Part shown: piece after piece, positions 9,031-16,680 of the stretch
Numbering within the stretch: position 1 is the first letter of the stretch
Layout: each line of letters begins with the position of its first letter
Origin: Tateyamaria sp.
GTDB taxonomy: Bacteria; Pseudomonadota; Alphaproteobacteria; Rhodobacterales; Rhodobacteraceae
Assembly (NCBI GenBank): GCA_018668195.1
Contig: JABITU010000060.1
Span: 1 to 26,181, forward strand
Direction: 5' to 3'
DNA length: 26,181 nucleotides
The notes under the pieces: generated by a model
Seen by the model: the letters and a program-made list of their open reading frames with translations, nothing else
Database searches by the model: none
What the model was told of the DNA's origin: nothing
Program-made: the position numbers and the translations under genes

Positions 9031-9633
9031 ATGCCTGCCCTAAAACCCACATCCTATGTTGCGCGCATCGTCTGGCTGGGGCAGGTACCCAACCGCAAGG
9101 CCAGTTTGCGCGCGGTACCAATCGTTCATGTTGACGCTGATTTTGATGGGTTTCCGGGCGAGGATCACGCCGGTGTCACACGCCCTGCCTGCGTCAGAGT
9201 AAAGGCGCAGCACGCCCGTGGCACGATCATTCGCAATGTCCGTCAATTGAGCGTGATAAGCGCCGAACAACTGGCTGAAACGGCCGCCGATATGGGCTTG
9301 GAAGCGATTGACCCCGCGCTGTTGGGCGCGTCCATGGTCGTGGAGGGCATCCCCGACTTTACTCATGTGCCCCCATCATCAAGGTTTCAGGCCCCATCAG
9401 GGGCAACCTTGGTGGTCGATATGGAAAATCGGCCCTGCTCGTTGCCTGCTCGCGAGGTTGAGCGAGAGGCCGAGGGATTTGGTGCTCGCTATAAGCCCGC
9501 GGCACTTGGGCGTCGGGGTGTAACAGCGTGGATCGAACGGCCCGGGCGTTTCGCCCTTGGCGACACATTGCGTTTGCATATTCCTGATCAGCCGGTCTGG
9601 GCGCATCTGGAGGATGCACGGGCTCAAAAATAG
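9031..9633 (+). CDS. Stand-alone MOSC-domain protein
   Basis: The 200-residue product is a single MOSC domain, the beta-rich fold found at the C-terminus of molybdenum cofactor sulfurases and in YiiM/YuaD-like proteins that handle Moco or related sulfur transfer. Visible family features are RNVRQLSVISAEQL (about 68-81), the conserved cysteine Cys136 in ENRPCS, and GDTLRL near the end. The substrate cannot be named. The ATG has a good GGAG at 9021-9024. It stands alone between the ftsH terminator and fhs, with 94 bp upstream of it after that terminator. No partner molybdoenzyme is in the window. Confidence 0.8.
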   Translation: MPALKPTSYVARIVWLGQVPNRKASLRAVPIVHVDADFDGFPGEDHAGVTRPACVRVKAQHARGTIIRNVRQLSVISAEQLAETAADMGLEAIDPALLGASMVVEGIPDFTHVPPSSRFQAPSGATLVVDMENRPCSLPAREVEREAEGFGARYKPAALGRRGVTAWIERPGRFALGDTLRLHIPDQPVWAHLEDARAQK

Positions 9634-9716
9634 TGCATGCCCTCGTATCAATCAGCCCCTCAGCAGCAGTGTTTGCCGTCCCAGTACGCGGCGCGTCGAC
9701 ATCGTGTGGCTACTTT

Positions 9717-9734
9717 CGTTTCCTAAATGAAACG
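9717..9734. promoter_or_regulatory. Inverted repeat CGTTTC-N6-GAAACG upstream of fhs
   Basis: Perfect 6-bp arms CGTTTC (9717-9722) and GAAACG (9729-9734) surround ctaaat. The site lies about 120 bp before the fhs start in the non-coding stretch 9634-9854. The form is that of a dimeric regulator's operator, but the regulator is unknown. Confidence 0.3.
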
Positions 9735-9786
9735 GCGGTGGTGAATTGGGCCGCTCCGTCTCGCTGAAATGTCGGAATCGCGCGCC

Positions 9787-9813
9787 TATGCACTGTGCAT
9801 ACACCTGTATGCA
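9787..9813. promoter_or_regulatory. Twin overlapping palindromes upstream of fhs
   Basis: TATGCACTGTGCATA (9787-9801) is a perfect palindrome around one central base. TGCATACACCTGTATGCA (9796-9813) is perfect around two central bases. They share six bases, and their centres (9794 and 9804.5) are 10.5 bp apart, one turn of DNA. Loops of one or two bases are too small for RNA hairpins, so a protein-binding site in DNA is more likely. The pair ends 41 bp before the fhs ATG. Confidence 0.55.
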
Positions 9814-9854
9814 GGCCAAGACGAAAAAACCCATATGACGTGCGGGGAGCAAAA

Positions 9855-11531
9855 ATGTCGTATAAGTCTGATATTGAGATTGCGCGTGAAGCGCACAAGC
9901 AGCCGATCCAAGAGATTGGAGCTAAGCTTGGCATTGGCAGTGGTGATTTGCTGCCCTATGGCCATGACAAGGCCAAGGTCAGCCAGTCGTTCATCAACTC
10001 GGTGCAGGATCGGGACAACGGCAAACTGATCCTTGTGACAGCGATCAATCCCACACCCGCCGGCGAGGGCAAGACCACAACGACAGTGGGTCTGGGTGAT
10101 GGTTTGAACCGCATTGGCAAGAACGCTTGTGTTTGTATCCGCGAGGCGTCGCTTGGCCCGAACTTTGGCATGAAGGGGGGAGCAGCCGGTGGCGGCTATG
10201 CGCAGATTGTGCCGATGGAAGAAATGAACCTGCACTTCACTGGTGATTTTCACGCCATTACCAGCGCACATTCGCTTTTGTCTGCAATGATCGATAATCA
10301 CATCTATTGGGGTAACGCGCTTGAGATCGACACCCGGCGGGTGGTGTGGCGCCGTGTGGTTGACATGAACGACCGCGCGCTGCGCCAGATAACGGCGTCA
10401 CTGGGCGGTGTAGCCAACGGATTTCCACGCGAGGCGGGCTTTGATATCACGGTTGCCTCTGAGGTCATGGCGATTCTGTGTTTGGCGACCGATCTGAAGG
10501 ATCTGCAAAAACGGTTGGGTGACATGATCGTGGCGTATCGCCGCGACCGCAGCCCGGTGTTTGCGCGCGACATCAAAGCCGATGGCGCGATGACCGTGCT
10601 TCTAAAGGATGCGATGCAGCCCAATCTTGTGCAAACGCTCGAGAACAATCCGGCCTTTGTGCACGGTGGGCCCTTTGCCAACATCGCGCATGGTTGTAAT
10701 TCGGTTATCGCGACGACAACGGCACTGAAACTGGCGGATTATGTCGTCACCGAAGCGGGCTTTGGCGCTGATCTTGGGGCCGAAAAGTTCATGAATATCA
10801 AGTGTCGCAAGGCGGGCCTTGCCCCGTCGGTTGTGGTCTGCGTGGCGACCGTACGCGCGATGAAGATGAACGGTGGGGTGGCCAAGGCGGATCTTGGCCC
10901 AGAAAATGTCGCGGCGGTTCAAAAAGGTTGTCCGAACTTGGGCCGTCACATCGAGAACCTGAAATCCTTTGGCGTACCCGTTGTTGTGGCAATCAACCAT
11001 TTTGTCACCGATACGGACGCCGAAGTTCAGGCGGTTAAGGACTTTGTCGAGGGTCAGGGCGCCGAGGCGATCTTGTCGCGTCACTGGGAGCTGGGGTCCG
11101 AAGGATCGGCGGATCTGGCAACACGCGTGGCCGAGATTGCCGATGCGGACATGGCGAATTTCGCCCCGATCTATCCTGATGAAATGAGCCTTGCAGATAA
11201 GATACAGACCATTGCCAAGCGCATTTATCGCGCCGACGAGGCGCTGATGGACCAAAAGATCCGCGACCAGTTGAGCATCTGGGAAGAGCAAGGATACGGT
11301 CATTTGCCGGTCTGCATGGCTAAGACGCAATACTCGTTTTCGACTGATCCGACGCTGCGGGGCGCGCCTACGGGCTTTTCTGTGCCGGTGCGCGAGGTGC
11401 GGCTGTCGGCGGGGGCCGGGTTTATCGTGGCCGTCTGCGGAGAGATCATGACAATGCCGGGCTTGCCCCGTGTGCCCTCTGCCGAAAGTATTCATTTGAA
11501 TGACGACGGCCAAATCGAGGGGCTGTTCTAG
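9855..11531 (+). CDS. fhs: Formate--tetrahydrofolate ligase
   Basis: The enzyme joins formate to tetrahydrofolate with ATP, giving 10-formyl-THF, or runs in reverse to recover ATP while oxidising one-carbon units. The 558-residue product matches the usual family length. The P-loop-like TPAGEGKT is at residues 67-74, followed by [11 protein letters not shown], then [20 protein letters not shown] and the C-terminal [16 protein letters not shown]. The frame is open further up, but ATG 9855 is chosen for the strong GGGGAG at 9844-9849 and the usual [10 protein letters not shown] start. folD follows 176 bp later on the same strand. Roseobacter relatives use this pair in catabolism of methylated compounds; that role here is inferred. 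Confidence 0.97.
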   Translation: MSYKSDIEIAREAHKQPIQEIGAKLGIGSGDLLPYGHDKAKVSQSFINSVQDRDNGKLILVTAINPTPAGEGKTTTTVGLGDGLNRIGKNACVCIREASLGPNFGMKGGAAGGGYAQIVPMEEMNLHFTGDFHAITSAHSLLSAMIDNHIYWGNALEIDTRRVVWRRVVDMNDRALRQITASLGGVANGFPREAGFDITVASEVMAILCLATDLKDLQKRLGDMIVAYRRDRSPVFARDIKADGAMTVLLKDAMQPNLVQTLENNPAFVHGGPFANIAHGCNSVIATTTALKLADYVVTEAGFGADLGAEKFMNIKCRKAGLAPSVVVCVATVRAMKMNGGVAKADLGPENVAAVQKGCPNLGRHIENLKSFGVPVVVAINHFVTDTDAEVQAVKDFVEGQGAEAILSRHWELGSEGSADLATRVAEIADADMANFAPIYPDEMSLADKIQTIAKRIYRADEALMDQKIRDQLSIWEEQGYGHLPVCMAKTQYSFSTDPTLRGAPTGFSVPVREVRLSAGAGFIVAVCGEIMTMPGLPRVPSAESIHLNDDGQIEGLF

Positions 11532-11563
11532 AGTGCTTTGACGAGGCAATGGCGCGTGAATGT

Positions 11564-11604
11564 TCAAAACCCCAGTCGAGTGTTGCGAGAGGCAGGGGTT
11601 TTGA
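11564..11604 (+). other. Long-stem hairpin in the fhs-folD gap
   Basis: TCAAAACCCC (11564-11573) and GGGGTTTTGA (11595-11604) are perfect 10-bp arms around a 21-nt loop, starting 32 nt after the fhs stop. No T tract follows, so it is not a standard terminator. It may stabilise the fhs mRNA end, or be the first element of a folD leader RNA. Confidence 0.45.
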
Positions 11605-11666
11605 TCTCGGTTGAATGTGAAGTTACTTTCAGTCAACGCAGGCGGCGCAGCCTTGGGTTTGACCGA

Positions 11667-11691
11667 ATCCCTTTGGGATGTAATTTTTTTT
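11667..11691 (+). terminator. Weak terminator or attenuator directly before folD
   Basis: ATCCC (11667-11671) pairs with GGGAT (11675-11679) across a TTT loop. After gtaa comes a run of eight T (11684-11691). The folD ribosome site GGAAAGG begins at 11692, immediately after the T run. The stem is only 5 bp, so intrinsic strength is doubtful. The placement is that of an attenuator rather than of an operon end. Confidence 0.4.
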
Positions 11692-11707
11692 GGAAAGGGG
11701 CGCTGAA

Positions 11708-12607
11708 ATGGCAGCCACAGTCATCGATGGCAAAGCATTCGCAGCGGATGTACGCGCGCAAATTGCGGATCATGTTGCACGTCTGAAAGAACAACAGGGC
11801 ATTACGCCCGGCCTTGCGGTGATCCTTGTGGGCGAGGATCCGGCGAGCGAGGTTTATGTGGCGGCCAAGCACAAGCAAACACTCGAAGTCGGAATGGCCT
11901 CGTTCGAGCACAAGCTGCCCGCGGATGTGACCGAGGCGGATCTGTTTGCGCTGATCGACAGGCTCAATGCGGACCCGTCTGTGCATGGTGTTTTGTGTCA
12001 GTTCCCGGTGCCAGACCACCTGAGCGAACGCGCTGTCGTGGCGCGCATTGATCCGGCCAAGGATGTGGATGGGCTGAGCGTGGTAAATGCCGGGTTGCTG
12101 GCCAGTGGTGAGAATGGACTGGTGTCGTGTACCCCGCTGGGTTGTTTGATGCTCTTACGTGATCAGTTGGGCGATCTGACTGGCAAGAACGCAGTTGTGA
12201 TTGGCCGCTCAAACCTGTTTGGCAAGCCGATGGGTCAGTTGTTGCTGCAAGAGAACTGTACCGTCACGATTGCCCATTCCCGAACGGTAGATTTGCCTGA
12301 AGTCTGTCAGCGGGCGGATATTCTGGTAGCCGCCGTGGGGCGGGCTGAAATGGTCCGGGGGGGCTGGATCAAGCAGGGCGCCACGGTAATTGATGTGGGT
12401 ATCACGCGCATCCCACACCCTGACAAGCCTGGAAAGTGGAAATTGCTGGGCGATGTGCACTATGCCGAAGCAATGGAGGTCGCGCGCGCCGTGACACCCG
12501 TCCCCGGTGGCGTCGGCCCCATGACAATCGCCTGCCTGCTCGCTAATACCGTCACGGCATGCTGCCGCGCAAATGGCATCAATGTTCCAGAAGGGTTGAC
12601 GGCTTAG
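11708..12607 (+). CDS. folD: Bifunctional methylene-THF dehydrogenase / methenyl-THF cyclohydrolase FolD
   Basis: FolD interconverts 5,10-methylene-THF and 10-formyl-THF in the cytoplasm using NADP(H), feeding or draining the pool made by Fhs. The 299-residue product shows the catalytic YVAAKHK (Tyr50, Lys54), QFPVPDH with Gln98, KDVDG with Asp121, the dinucleotide-binding [15 protein letters not shown] at 167-180, and [18 protein letters not shown] near the C-terminus. ATG 11708 is chosen over an upstream in-frame TTG (11690) because GGAAAGG at 11692-11698 is well placed for it and [12 protein letters not shown] is the usual N-terminus. Its TAG lies inside a 4-bp tail-to-tail overlap with pdeM. 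Confidence 0.97.
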   Translation: MAATVIDGKAFAADVRAQIADHVARLKEQQGITPGLAVILVGEDPASEVYVAAKHKQTLEVGMASFEHKLPADVTEADLFALIDRLNADPSVHGVLCQFPVPDHLSERAVVARIDPAKDVDGLSVVNAGLLASGENGLVSCTPLGCLMLLRDQLGDLTGKNAVVIGRSNLFGKPMGQLLLQENCTVTIAHSRTVDLPEVCQRADILVAAVGRAEMVRGGWIKQGATVIDVGITRIPHPDKPGKWKLLGDVHYAEAMEVARAVTPVPGGVGPMTIACLLANTVTACCRANGINVPEGLTA

Positions 12608-13266
12608 CGCGGCATAGGGATGAGCAGCGGTTTTGGGCCCGTTAGAATCGCATGTGCGTCAGGCTGCATCAACTGTGTGAGTACAACGTTATCGCTGCGC
12701 AATCCGCCAGTATAAGTGCCGTAGGCCGGCATAATGAGGCGGTAGCTGTCGATCAGAAAAGCAGGCCGGGTGATTGCGCGCCCACGCGCATGCAGCGTTG
12801 CCTTGGGGTGGTAATGACCCGAGATCTCGCCACTGCTGCCGGGTCGTGCGGTGTGACGGAAGGTTAGTGGCGGGCGGGACAGTTCAGCCAGATGAGTGCC
12901 GCCAAATTCGATAGGTCCGGGATCGTGGTTGCCCTCGATCCACACCCAACGACGCCCGGCTTGCAGCCGTGTGATCCAAAGCCTGTCATCCTCTTGCAAT
13001 GCTTGTGCGGCACTTAGGTCGTCAAAGCTGTCACCCAAACAGATCACCGTGCGCGCTCTGGTGATTTCAAGGTCGTTGGACAATCGAATGAGAGTGTCGC
13101 GAGTCTCGTATGGGGGCAGATGGCTACCACCCCGCCGCGCAATCCGTTCTGCTTTGCCCAAGTGCAGATCTGACACACATAGCAGGTCGTGCTCGGGCCA
13201 AAAGAGGGCGCCTGACCCAAGCGCTTGCAGTGTTGATCCAGCCAAGGTGAGGGCGCACGTGTTCAT
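12604..13266 (-). CDS. pdeM: Ligase-associated DNA damage response endonuclease PdeM
   Basis: The 220-residue product is a calcineurin-like metallophosphoesterase of the PdeM type, thought to be a DNA repair nuclease that works with an Lhr-like helicase, an exonuclease and an ATP-dependent ligase. All metal-binding motifs are seen in order: DLHLGK (Asp33, His35), GDSFDD (Asp79), GNHD (Asn113, His114) and GHYHPK (His151, His153). The PdeM-type ending PAYGTYTGG is also present. None of the usual partners is in the window. The stop codon overlaps the folD stop by four bases on the opposite strand. No clear ribosome site precedes the ATG, so the start is less certain than the identity. Confidence 0.88.
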   Translation of the reverse strand: MNTCALTLAGSTLQALGSGALFWPEHDLLCVSDLHLGKAERIARRGGSHLPPYETRDTLIRLSNDLEITRARTVICLGDSFDDLSAAQALQEDDRLWITRLQAGRRWVWIEGNHDPGPIEFGGTHLAELSRPPLTFRHTARPGSSGEISGHYHPKATLHARGRAITRPAFLIDSYRLIMPAYGTYTGGLRSDNVVLTQLMQPDAHAILTGPKPLLIPMPR

Positions 13267-13404
13267 ATTTTGTTCATATCTAACAGAGGGTGAGTCATCA
13301 AGTGGGGTTTAGATTGGCCACTACTTGTGAGACATTTCCGTTAGAGCGTTATGCAAAAAACTATAATCAATTAAGGCCGCCTGAAATTCAAGATTTCAAC
13401 GCGT

Positions 13405-13596
13405 ATGGTGACCCCCGATAAATTGGGGTTAATCAATCGCTGTCGAAATGGGAACCACGCGGTCGAAATTTACTGTGGGTCCCGCATTGGATTTCTTCGG
13501 CCAATGGTGTTTGTGGTAGGTATCTCTTGCGCTGCAGTCGTGATGTTCTGGTTCTTTGGTCTAATTCTGTATCAGCGCGTTTTCCCACTCGTATAG
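13405..13596 (+). CDS. Possible small membrane protein (unverified ORF)
   Basis: A 63-codon frame starts with ATG and ends in a stop that overlaps, on the opposite strand, the 3' end of the solute-binding protein gene. Residues 33-57 form a convincing hydrophobic helix (VFVVGISCAAVVMFWFFGL). A perfect TATAAT lies at 13362-13367, but without a good -35. No ribosome site precedes the ATG. The rest of 13267-13560 holds only the short inverted repeats TGAAAT-N5-ATTTCA (13382-13398) and CCCC-N9-GGGG. No family is recognised; it may be non-coding. Confidence 0.22.
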   Translation: MVTPDKLGLINRCRNGNHAVEIYCGSRIGFLRPMVFVVGISCAAVVMFWFFGLILYQRVFPLV

Positions 13597-14568
13597 AAAG
13601 TTGTTTCGCTTCAGCGTATCAAGAAACGTCATAAGGGCAGGTTCCAACGCGATGGTTGCACGCTCAACACCGTTCTCTGTTGCGTTGAGTGGCGGTAATA
13701 GTCGTGTACTTTCAATGGGGTTTGATTGATACGCAACCAAAAACTGAATGAATCTCTCGGCGGCCTGTGGTTCTTGCGATGACCTTGAAACCAAAGCGGT
13801 CCGCATCATCGTTGTTGGAAAGTCTGAAGGCAGAATAATCTTTATGACGTTCTGGCTTTCGGCGCGCGCTTGCGCGTAACTGCCTAGAACATTGTAGGCG
13901 ACCGCGATCTTGCCATCTATCAAATCGTCGATCATGTCGCCAGAGCAGCAATACAGCCGTACATCAAGACCACCCATCACTTCCATCAGCCGCCAGAATG
14001 TCTCGAATGCGCGGGCATCTTGTGTGGCAAACAAATAGCCCAGCCCGGACTGACGAACATCGTAGGTTCCAACCCGATTGCGAAAAACATCGGGGCGCGC
14101 GCGCAATGCTTCTATCAGTTCTTGCCGAGATTGCGGGATTGGCAGCCCCTTGAACGCAGCTCGATTAATGACAATGGCGGCCGGCTCAGAGGTAAAACCA
14201 AAAAGGCTTTGCCTCCATTGCGCCCAAGCCGGGTGTGATACACCTTTGAGGGGCAGGGCATATCCGTCATTCGTGAGCTTTAACTGCAAGTCCATCGCGC
14301 TTGAGATTGCGATGTCAAATGCTTTTGGTGTCTTGCGGAACCGAGTGTCAATGTCGGCTGTCCCGGTCACTAGATACTCGATTGCGACATCGGGGTTCTG
14401 GGCAACAAACGCTTCTATCAAGGGGGCAAACAAGTTGGTGTCGGTACTTGATATAATGCGAAGTGTGGTCGTCGCGTCTGTGGCATTGAACTGCTGACGA
14501 TCTTCCCAGTTTTGCGCCCAACTGGCGTTACACATCAAGATCAGACCTAAAGCGATAAAGTTACGCAT
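13561..14568 (-). CDS. Extracellular solute-binding protein linked to the two-component system
   Basis: The 335-residue product has a signal peptide (cleavage probably after WAQ at residue 19) and the body of an ABC-type periplasmic binding protein. Visible features are the FAPLIEAFVAQNPDVAIEY opening strand-helix, YALPLKGVSHPAWAQWR, and GKIAVAYNVLGSYAQAR in the hinge-side lobe. No ABC permease or ATPase gene is nearby. Its ATG lies inside the end of the kinase gene (22-bp overlap) with a strong GGAGGG, so it belongs to the regulatory operon. The likely job is ligand presentation to the sensor kinase rather than transport; this is inferred. Ligand unknown. Two adjacent cysteines (YCCSGD) at about residue 206 are unusual for a periplasmic protein. 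Confidence 0.78.
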   Translation of the reverse strand: MRNFIALGLILMCNASWAQNWEDRQQFNATDATTTLRIISSTDTNLFAPLIEAFVAQNPDVAIEYLVTGTADIDTRFRKTPKAFDIAISSAMDLQLKLTNDGYALPLKGVSHPAWAQWRQSLFGFTSEPAAIVINRAAFKGLPIPQSRQELIEALRARPDVFRNRVGTYDVRQSGLGYLFATQDARAFETFWRLMEVMGGLDVRLYCCSGDMIDDLIDGKIAVAYNVLGSYAQARAESQNVIKIILPSDFPTTMMRTALVSRSSQEPQAAERFIQFLVAYQSNPIESTRLLPPLNATENGVERATIALEPALMTFLDTLKRNNFLYEWENALIQN

Positions 14569-15911
14569 GCGCCGCCCTCCTGCACGTTCGTGAGTGTGAT
14601 CTTGCCGCCGTGTGCAGCGGCGACATCGCGTGCAATGGTAAGTCCCAGACCAGATCCAATGGTGTTTGTCGCGTTGGTCCCGCGTTGAAAACGAGCAGTC
14701 AGAGTTTCAATCTCGTCATTTGGAAAACCCGGTCCACGATCGCAAACTGTAATTTGTGGGCTGGGACTGGCCGAAACGATGACCTGTATGGAACCTTCGG
14801 CAGGGCTATATTTCATTGCATTATCAATGAGGTTGCGTACCGCGTTCTGAATTAGGACAAAATCGCCTGAATATGGCACGATTGAATCGCCCTGCAAGGT
14901 AAGTGACAGATCCTTCATGTCAGCGATCGGTGTCAGCCGTAAAACCAGTTCTTTCGCCAATGCGACAAGGTCAAGTTCTTGGCGTTCCAAGTGGTCTGCG
15001 CGGAACGTGATCATCGCGTGATCCAAGAGTTGACCGGCCGCGCGCGAGCTTTCGTCGATTGCCTTTATCATTGACCGCATTGCTTCGCGGTTCTCTTCTT
15101 TGTTGACGCGCTGAAGCGTTGCTTCGGCATAGGATCGAACGGTGGCAAGCGGCGTGCGGACCCGATGAGCGGCTTCAGCAATAAAATCCTCCGACTGACT
15201 CAGTGATTGTTCGAGCCGCCCCATCAATGAGTTCAGCGAAGTCACCAAAGGCGCCATCTCACGCGGTACTGGTTTGCTGAATGGGCTCAGATCTTGGGGG
15301 CCCCGCCGCGTGACCGATGACGTCAGCTTGCCGAGTTGTCCGATCGTTGCCGAAGAGGCCCAAAAAGAAAGTGCTGCGGCAAGTGCGAAGAACCCTATGC
15401 CCAAAACAGCTGCGTTTCGGGATATCTGGTCGAGAGTATCAGACAGTGCGTCCTGTGTCTGAGCCAGAACAATCTGTATCTCGATCCGTTGGTTTGCACC
15501 AATCAGAGTTTTGCTTGCACTGATTTTTCGGATGGTGACACCGCGCATTTTCCCGGTTTCAAAAACAGAATTCCCACCAGATACACCTGCTGAAAAAACC
15601 AAGTCATCGTATCCGGATATATGTATACCGTCTTGTATAATCGCATAGAAAACCTGATCGTCCGCTGGCGTGGCGAGCATTGAAAACGCGGAATACGGCA
15701 GGTCAAGTTCTACCTTGTTGTTGCGAATGACAGCAGCGTCCAATATCGATGTCACAGAGGCCTGGAGAATATCGTTCTGACCTTGTTGGGCCACTTGAAC
15801 GGCATAGTTACGCACGGCGAAAAAGAGCAATATCGCAAGCACTGCGGCTCCTCCGATCAGGGTCAGAGCCAGCCGATTTCTTAGCGATCCGGATACAGAC
15901 AGATCAGCCAT
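14547..15911 (-). CDS. TctE-like sensor histidine kinase
   Basis: The 454-residue product is an inner-membrane sensor. It has a membrane helix (about 14-34), a periplasmic sensing region (about 35-165) of the kind found at the N-terminus of TctE-type kinases, and a second helix (about 167-189). A HAMP-like linker leads to the H-box AEAAHRVRTPLA with His249, N-box NLIDNAMKYSP (Asn364), G1 DRGPGF and G2 GSGLGLTIA. All kinase motifs look intact. ATG 15911 is preferred to the adjacent TTG at 15914. It overlaps the regulator's stop by eight bases. Given the divergent tctCBA genes, it probably senses a tricarboxylate-like substrate, directly or through the downstream binding protein. Confidence 0.88.
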   Translation of the reverse strand: MADLSVSGSLRNRLALTLIGGAAVLAILLFFAVRNYAVQVAQQGQNDILQASVTSILDAAVIRNNKVELDLPYSAFSMLATPADDQVFYAIIQDGIHISGYDDLVFSAGVSGGNSVFETGKMRGVTIRKISASKTLIGANQRIEIQIVLAQTQDALSDTLDQISRNAAVLGIGFFALAAALSFWASSATIGQLGKLTSSVTRRGPQDLSPFSKPVPREMAPLVTSLNSLMGRLEQSLSQSEDFIAEAAHRVRTPLATVRSYAEATLQRVNKEENREAMRSMIKAIDESSRAAGQLLDHAMITFRADHLERQELDLVALAKELVLRLTPIADMKDLSLTLQGDSIVPYSGDFVLIQNAVRNLIDNAMKYSPAEGSIQVIVSASPSPQITVCDRGPGFPNDEIETLTARFQRGTNATNTIGSGLGLTIARDVAAAHGGKITLTNVQEGGACVTLSL

Positions 15912-16572
15912 CAAGATCCAACCGATATCCCAGCCCGCGCAAGGTGGTTATTCTCAATGTCGAAGGCTGCAGATGTTTGCGAAGACGTCCGATATAGACC
16001 TCGATCGCGTTCTCTGAGGCATCGTCGTCATAAGAAAATAGCCGATCAGACAGCTTGTTCTTGGAAAATATCTGGCGGGGTGCATTCAGAAATAACTCGA
16101 GCAGGCGCAGCTCTCGGTTGCGCAAGGTCACAGCCTGTCCTTGAACCACAAGATTGCCAGCAACTGGATCAAAAGCGATGCCGCCAATCTCAATTGCTGT
16201 CGTGGTGTTGCCAGCACGGCGGCGCAAAACAGCACGGCAACGCGCCTCAAGTTCGGCGTGATCGAAGGGCTTGGTGACGTAATCATCGGCACCCAGATCA
16301 AGCGAACCGATTCGATCCGACACTTGGCTTCGGGCGGTCAAAACGATCACAGGAGTGTCGAAATCACTGGCGCGATGTTGGCGCAAGAAAGCACGTCCAT
16401 CCCCGTCTGGAAGCATGATATCCAACAAAATCAGGTCGTATTCACCTGTCGCAACAAAAACTGTTGCGTCTTCTAATTTTCCAGCATGATCAATGACATG
16501 CCCACTCATTTCCATGCGAGAAACGATGGCATTGGCAAGGTCTTTATTGTCTTCAACGAGCAGGAATTTCAT
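15904..16572 (-). CDS. TctD-like OmpR-family response regulator
   Basis: The 222-residue product has a receiver domain with the acidic pocket (Glu7, Asp8), phosphorylated Asp51 in LLDIMLPDGDG, Thr79 and Lys101 (VTKPFD). A C-terminal winged-helix DNA-binding domain follows (about 125-220), ending in TTLRGLGYRLDLDG. ATG 16572 (MKFLLVEDN) is chosen over one nine codons upstream because AGGGA lies five bases before it and the receiver begins there as usual. It is the first gene of the minus-strand regulatory operon and is divergent from tctC, so it most likely controls tctCBA from the repeats between them. Confidence 0.9.
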   Translation of the reverse strand: MKFLLVEDNKDLANAIVSRMEMSGHVIDHAGKLEDATVFVATGEYDLILLDIMLPDGDGRAFLRQHRASDFDTPVIVLTARSQVSDRIGSLDLGADDYVTKPFDHAELEARCRAVLRRRAGNTTTAIEIGGIAFDPVAGNLVVQGQAVTLRNRELRLLELFLNAPRQIFSKNKLSDRLFSYDDDASENAIEVYIGRLRKHLQPSTLRITTLRGLGYRLDLDG

Positions 16573-16602
16573 CGCTGTCCCTGAGCTTTCTTTCATCATG
16601 AC

Positions 16603-16641
16603 AGGTTTGTGTCAGGTTGGTGTGATTAATAACACATCAAC
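16603..16641. promoter_or_regulatory. Direct and inverted repeats in the regulator/tctC divergent region
   Basis: AGGTTTGTGTC (16603-16613) is followed directly by AGGTTGGTGTG (16614-16624), a direct repeat with 9 of 11 matches and an 11-bp period. GTTGGTGTG (16616-16624) is also inverted against the segment at 16632-16641 (ACACATCAAC), with one mismatch. Tandem half-sites one turn apart are the pattern OmpR-family regulators bind. TAATAA-like sequence at 16626-16632 could be the tctC -10, placing the direct repeats at the -35 position. Confidence 0.5.
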
Positions 16642-16663
16642 TGGGCCAAGACGTGCCCAGTTG
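16638..16663 (+). other. Hairpin in the tctC leader
   Basis: CAACTGGGC (16638-16646) and GCCCAGTTG (16655-16663) are perfect 9-bp arms with an 8-nt loop, six bases before the tctC ribosome site GGGAGG (16670-16675). Probably a 5' stabilising stem or a translational control element. Confidence 0.45.
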
Positions 16664-16680
16664 TCAAATGGGAGGAAAAT

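Noticed and set aside
9795..9854. Upstream extension of fhs by 20 codons
   Set aside because: It begins at a GTG inside the palindromes, has no ribosome site, and adds residues not seen in the family; ATG 9855 has GGGGAG.
10602..11636. 344-codon open frame on the minus strand across fhs
   Set aside because: It is the antisense shadow of fhs with a His/Arg-rich, domain-free translation.
13409..13431. CCCC/GGGG stem as terminator for the sensor operon
   Set aside because: Short stem, long loop and no T run on the minus strand, and it lies about 130 bp past the last stop.
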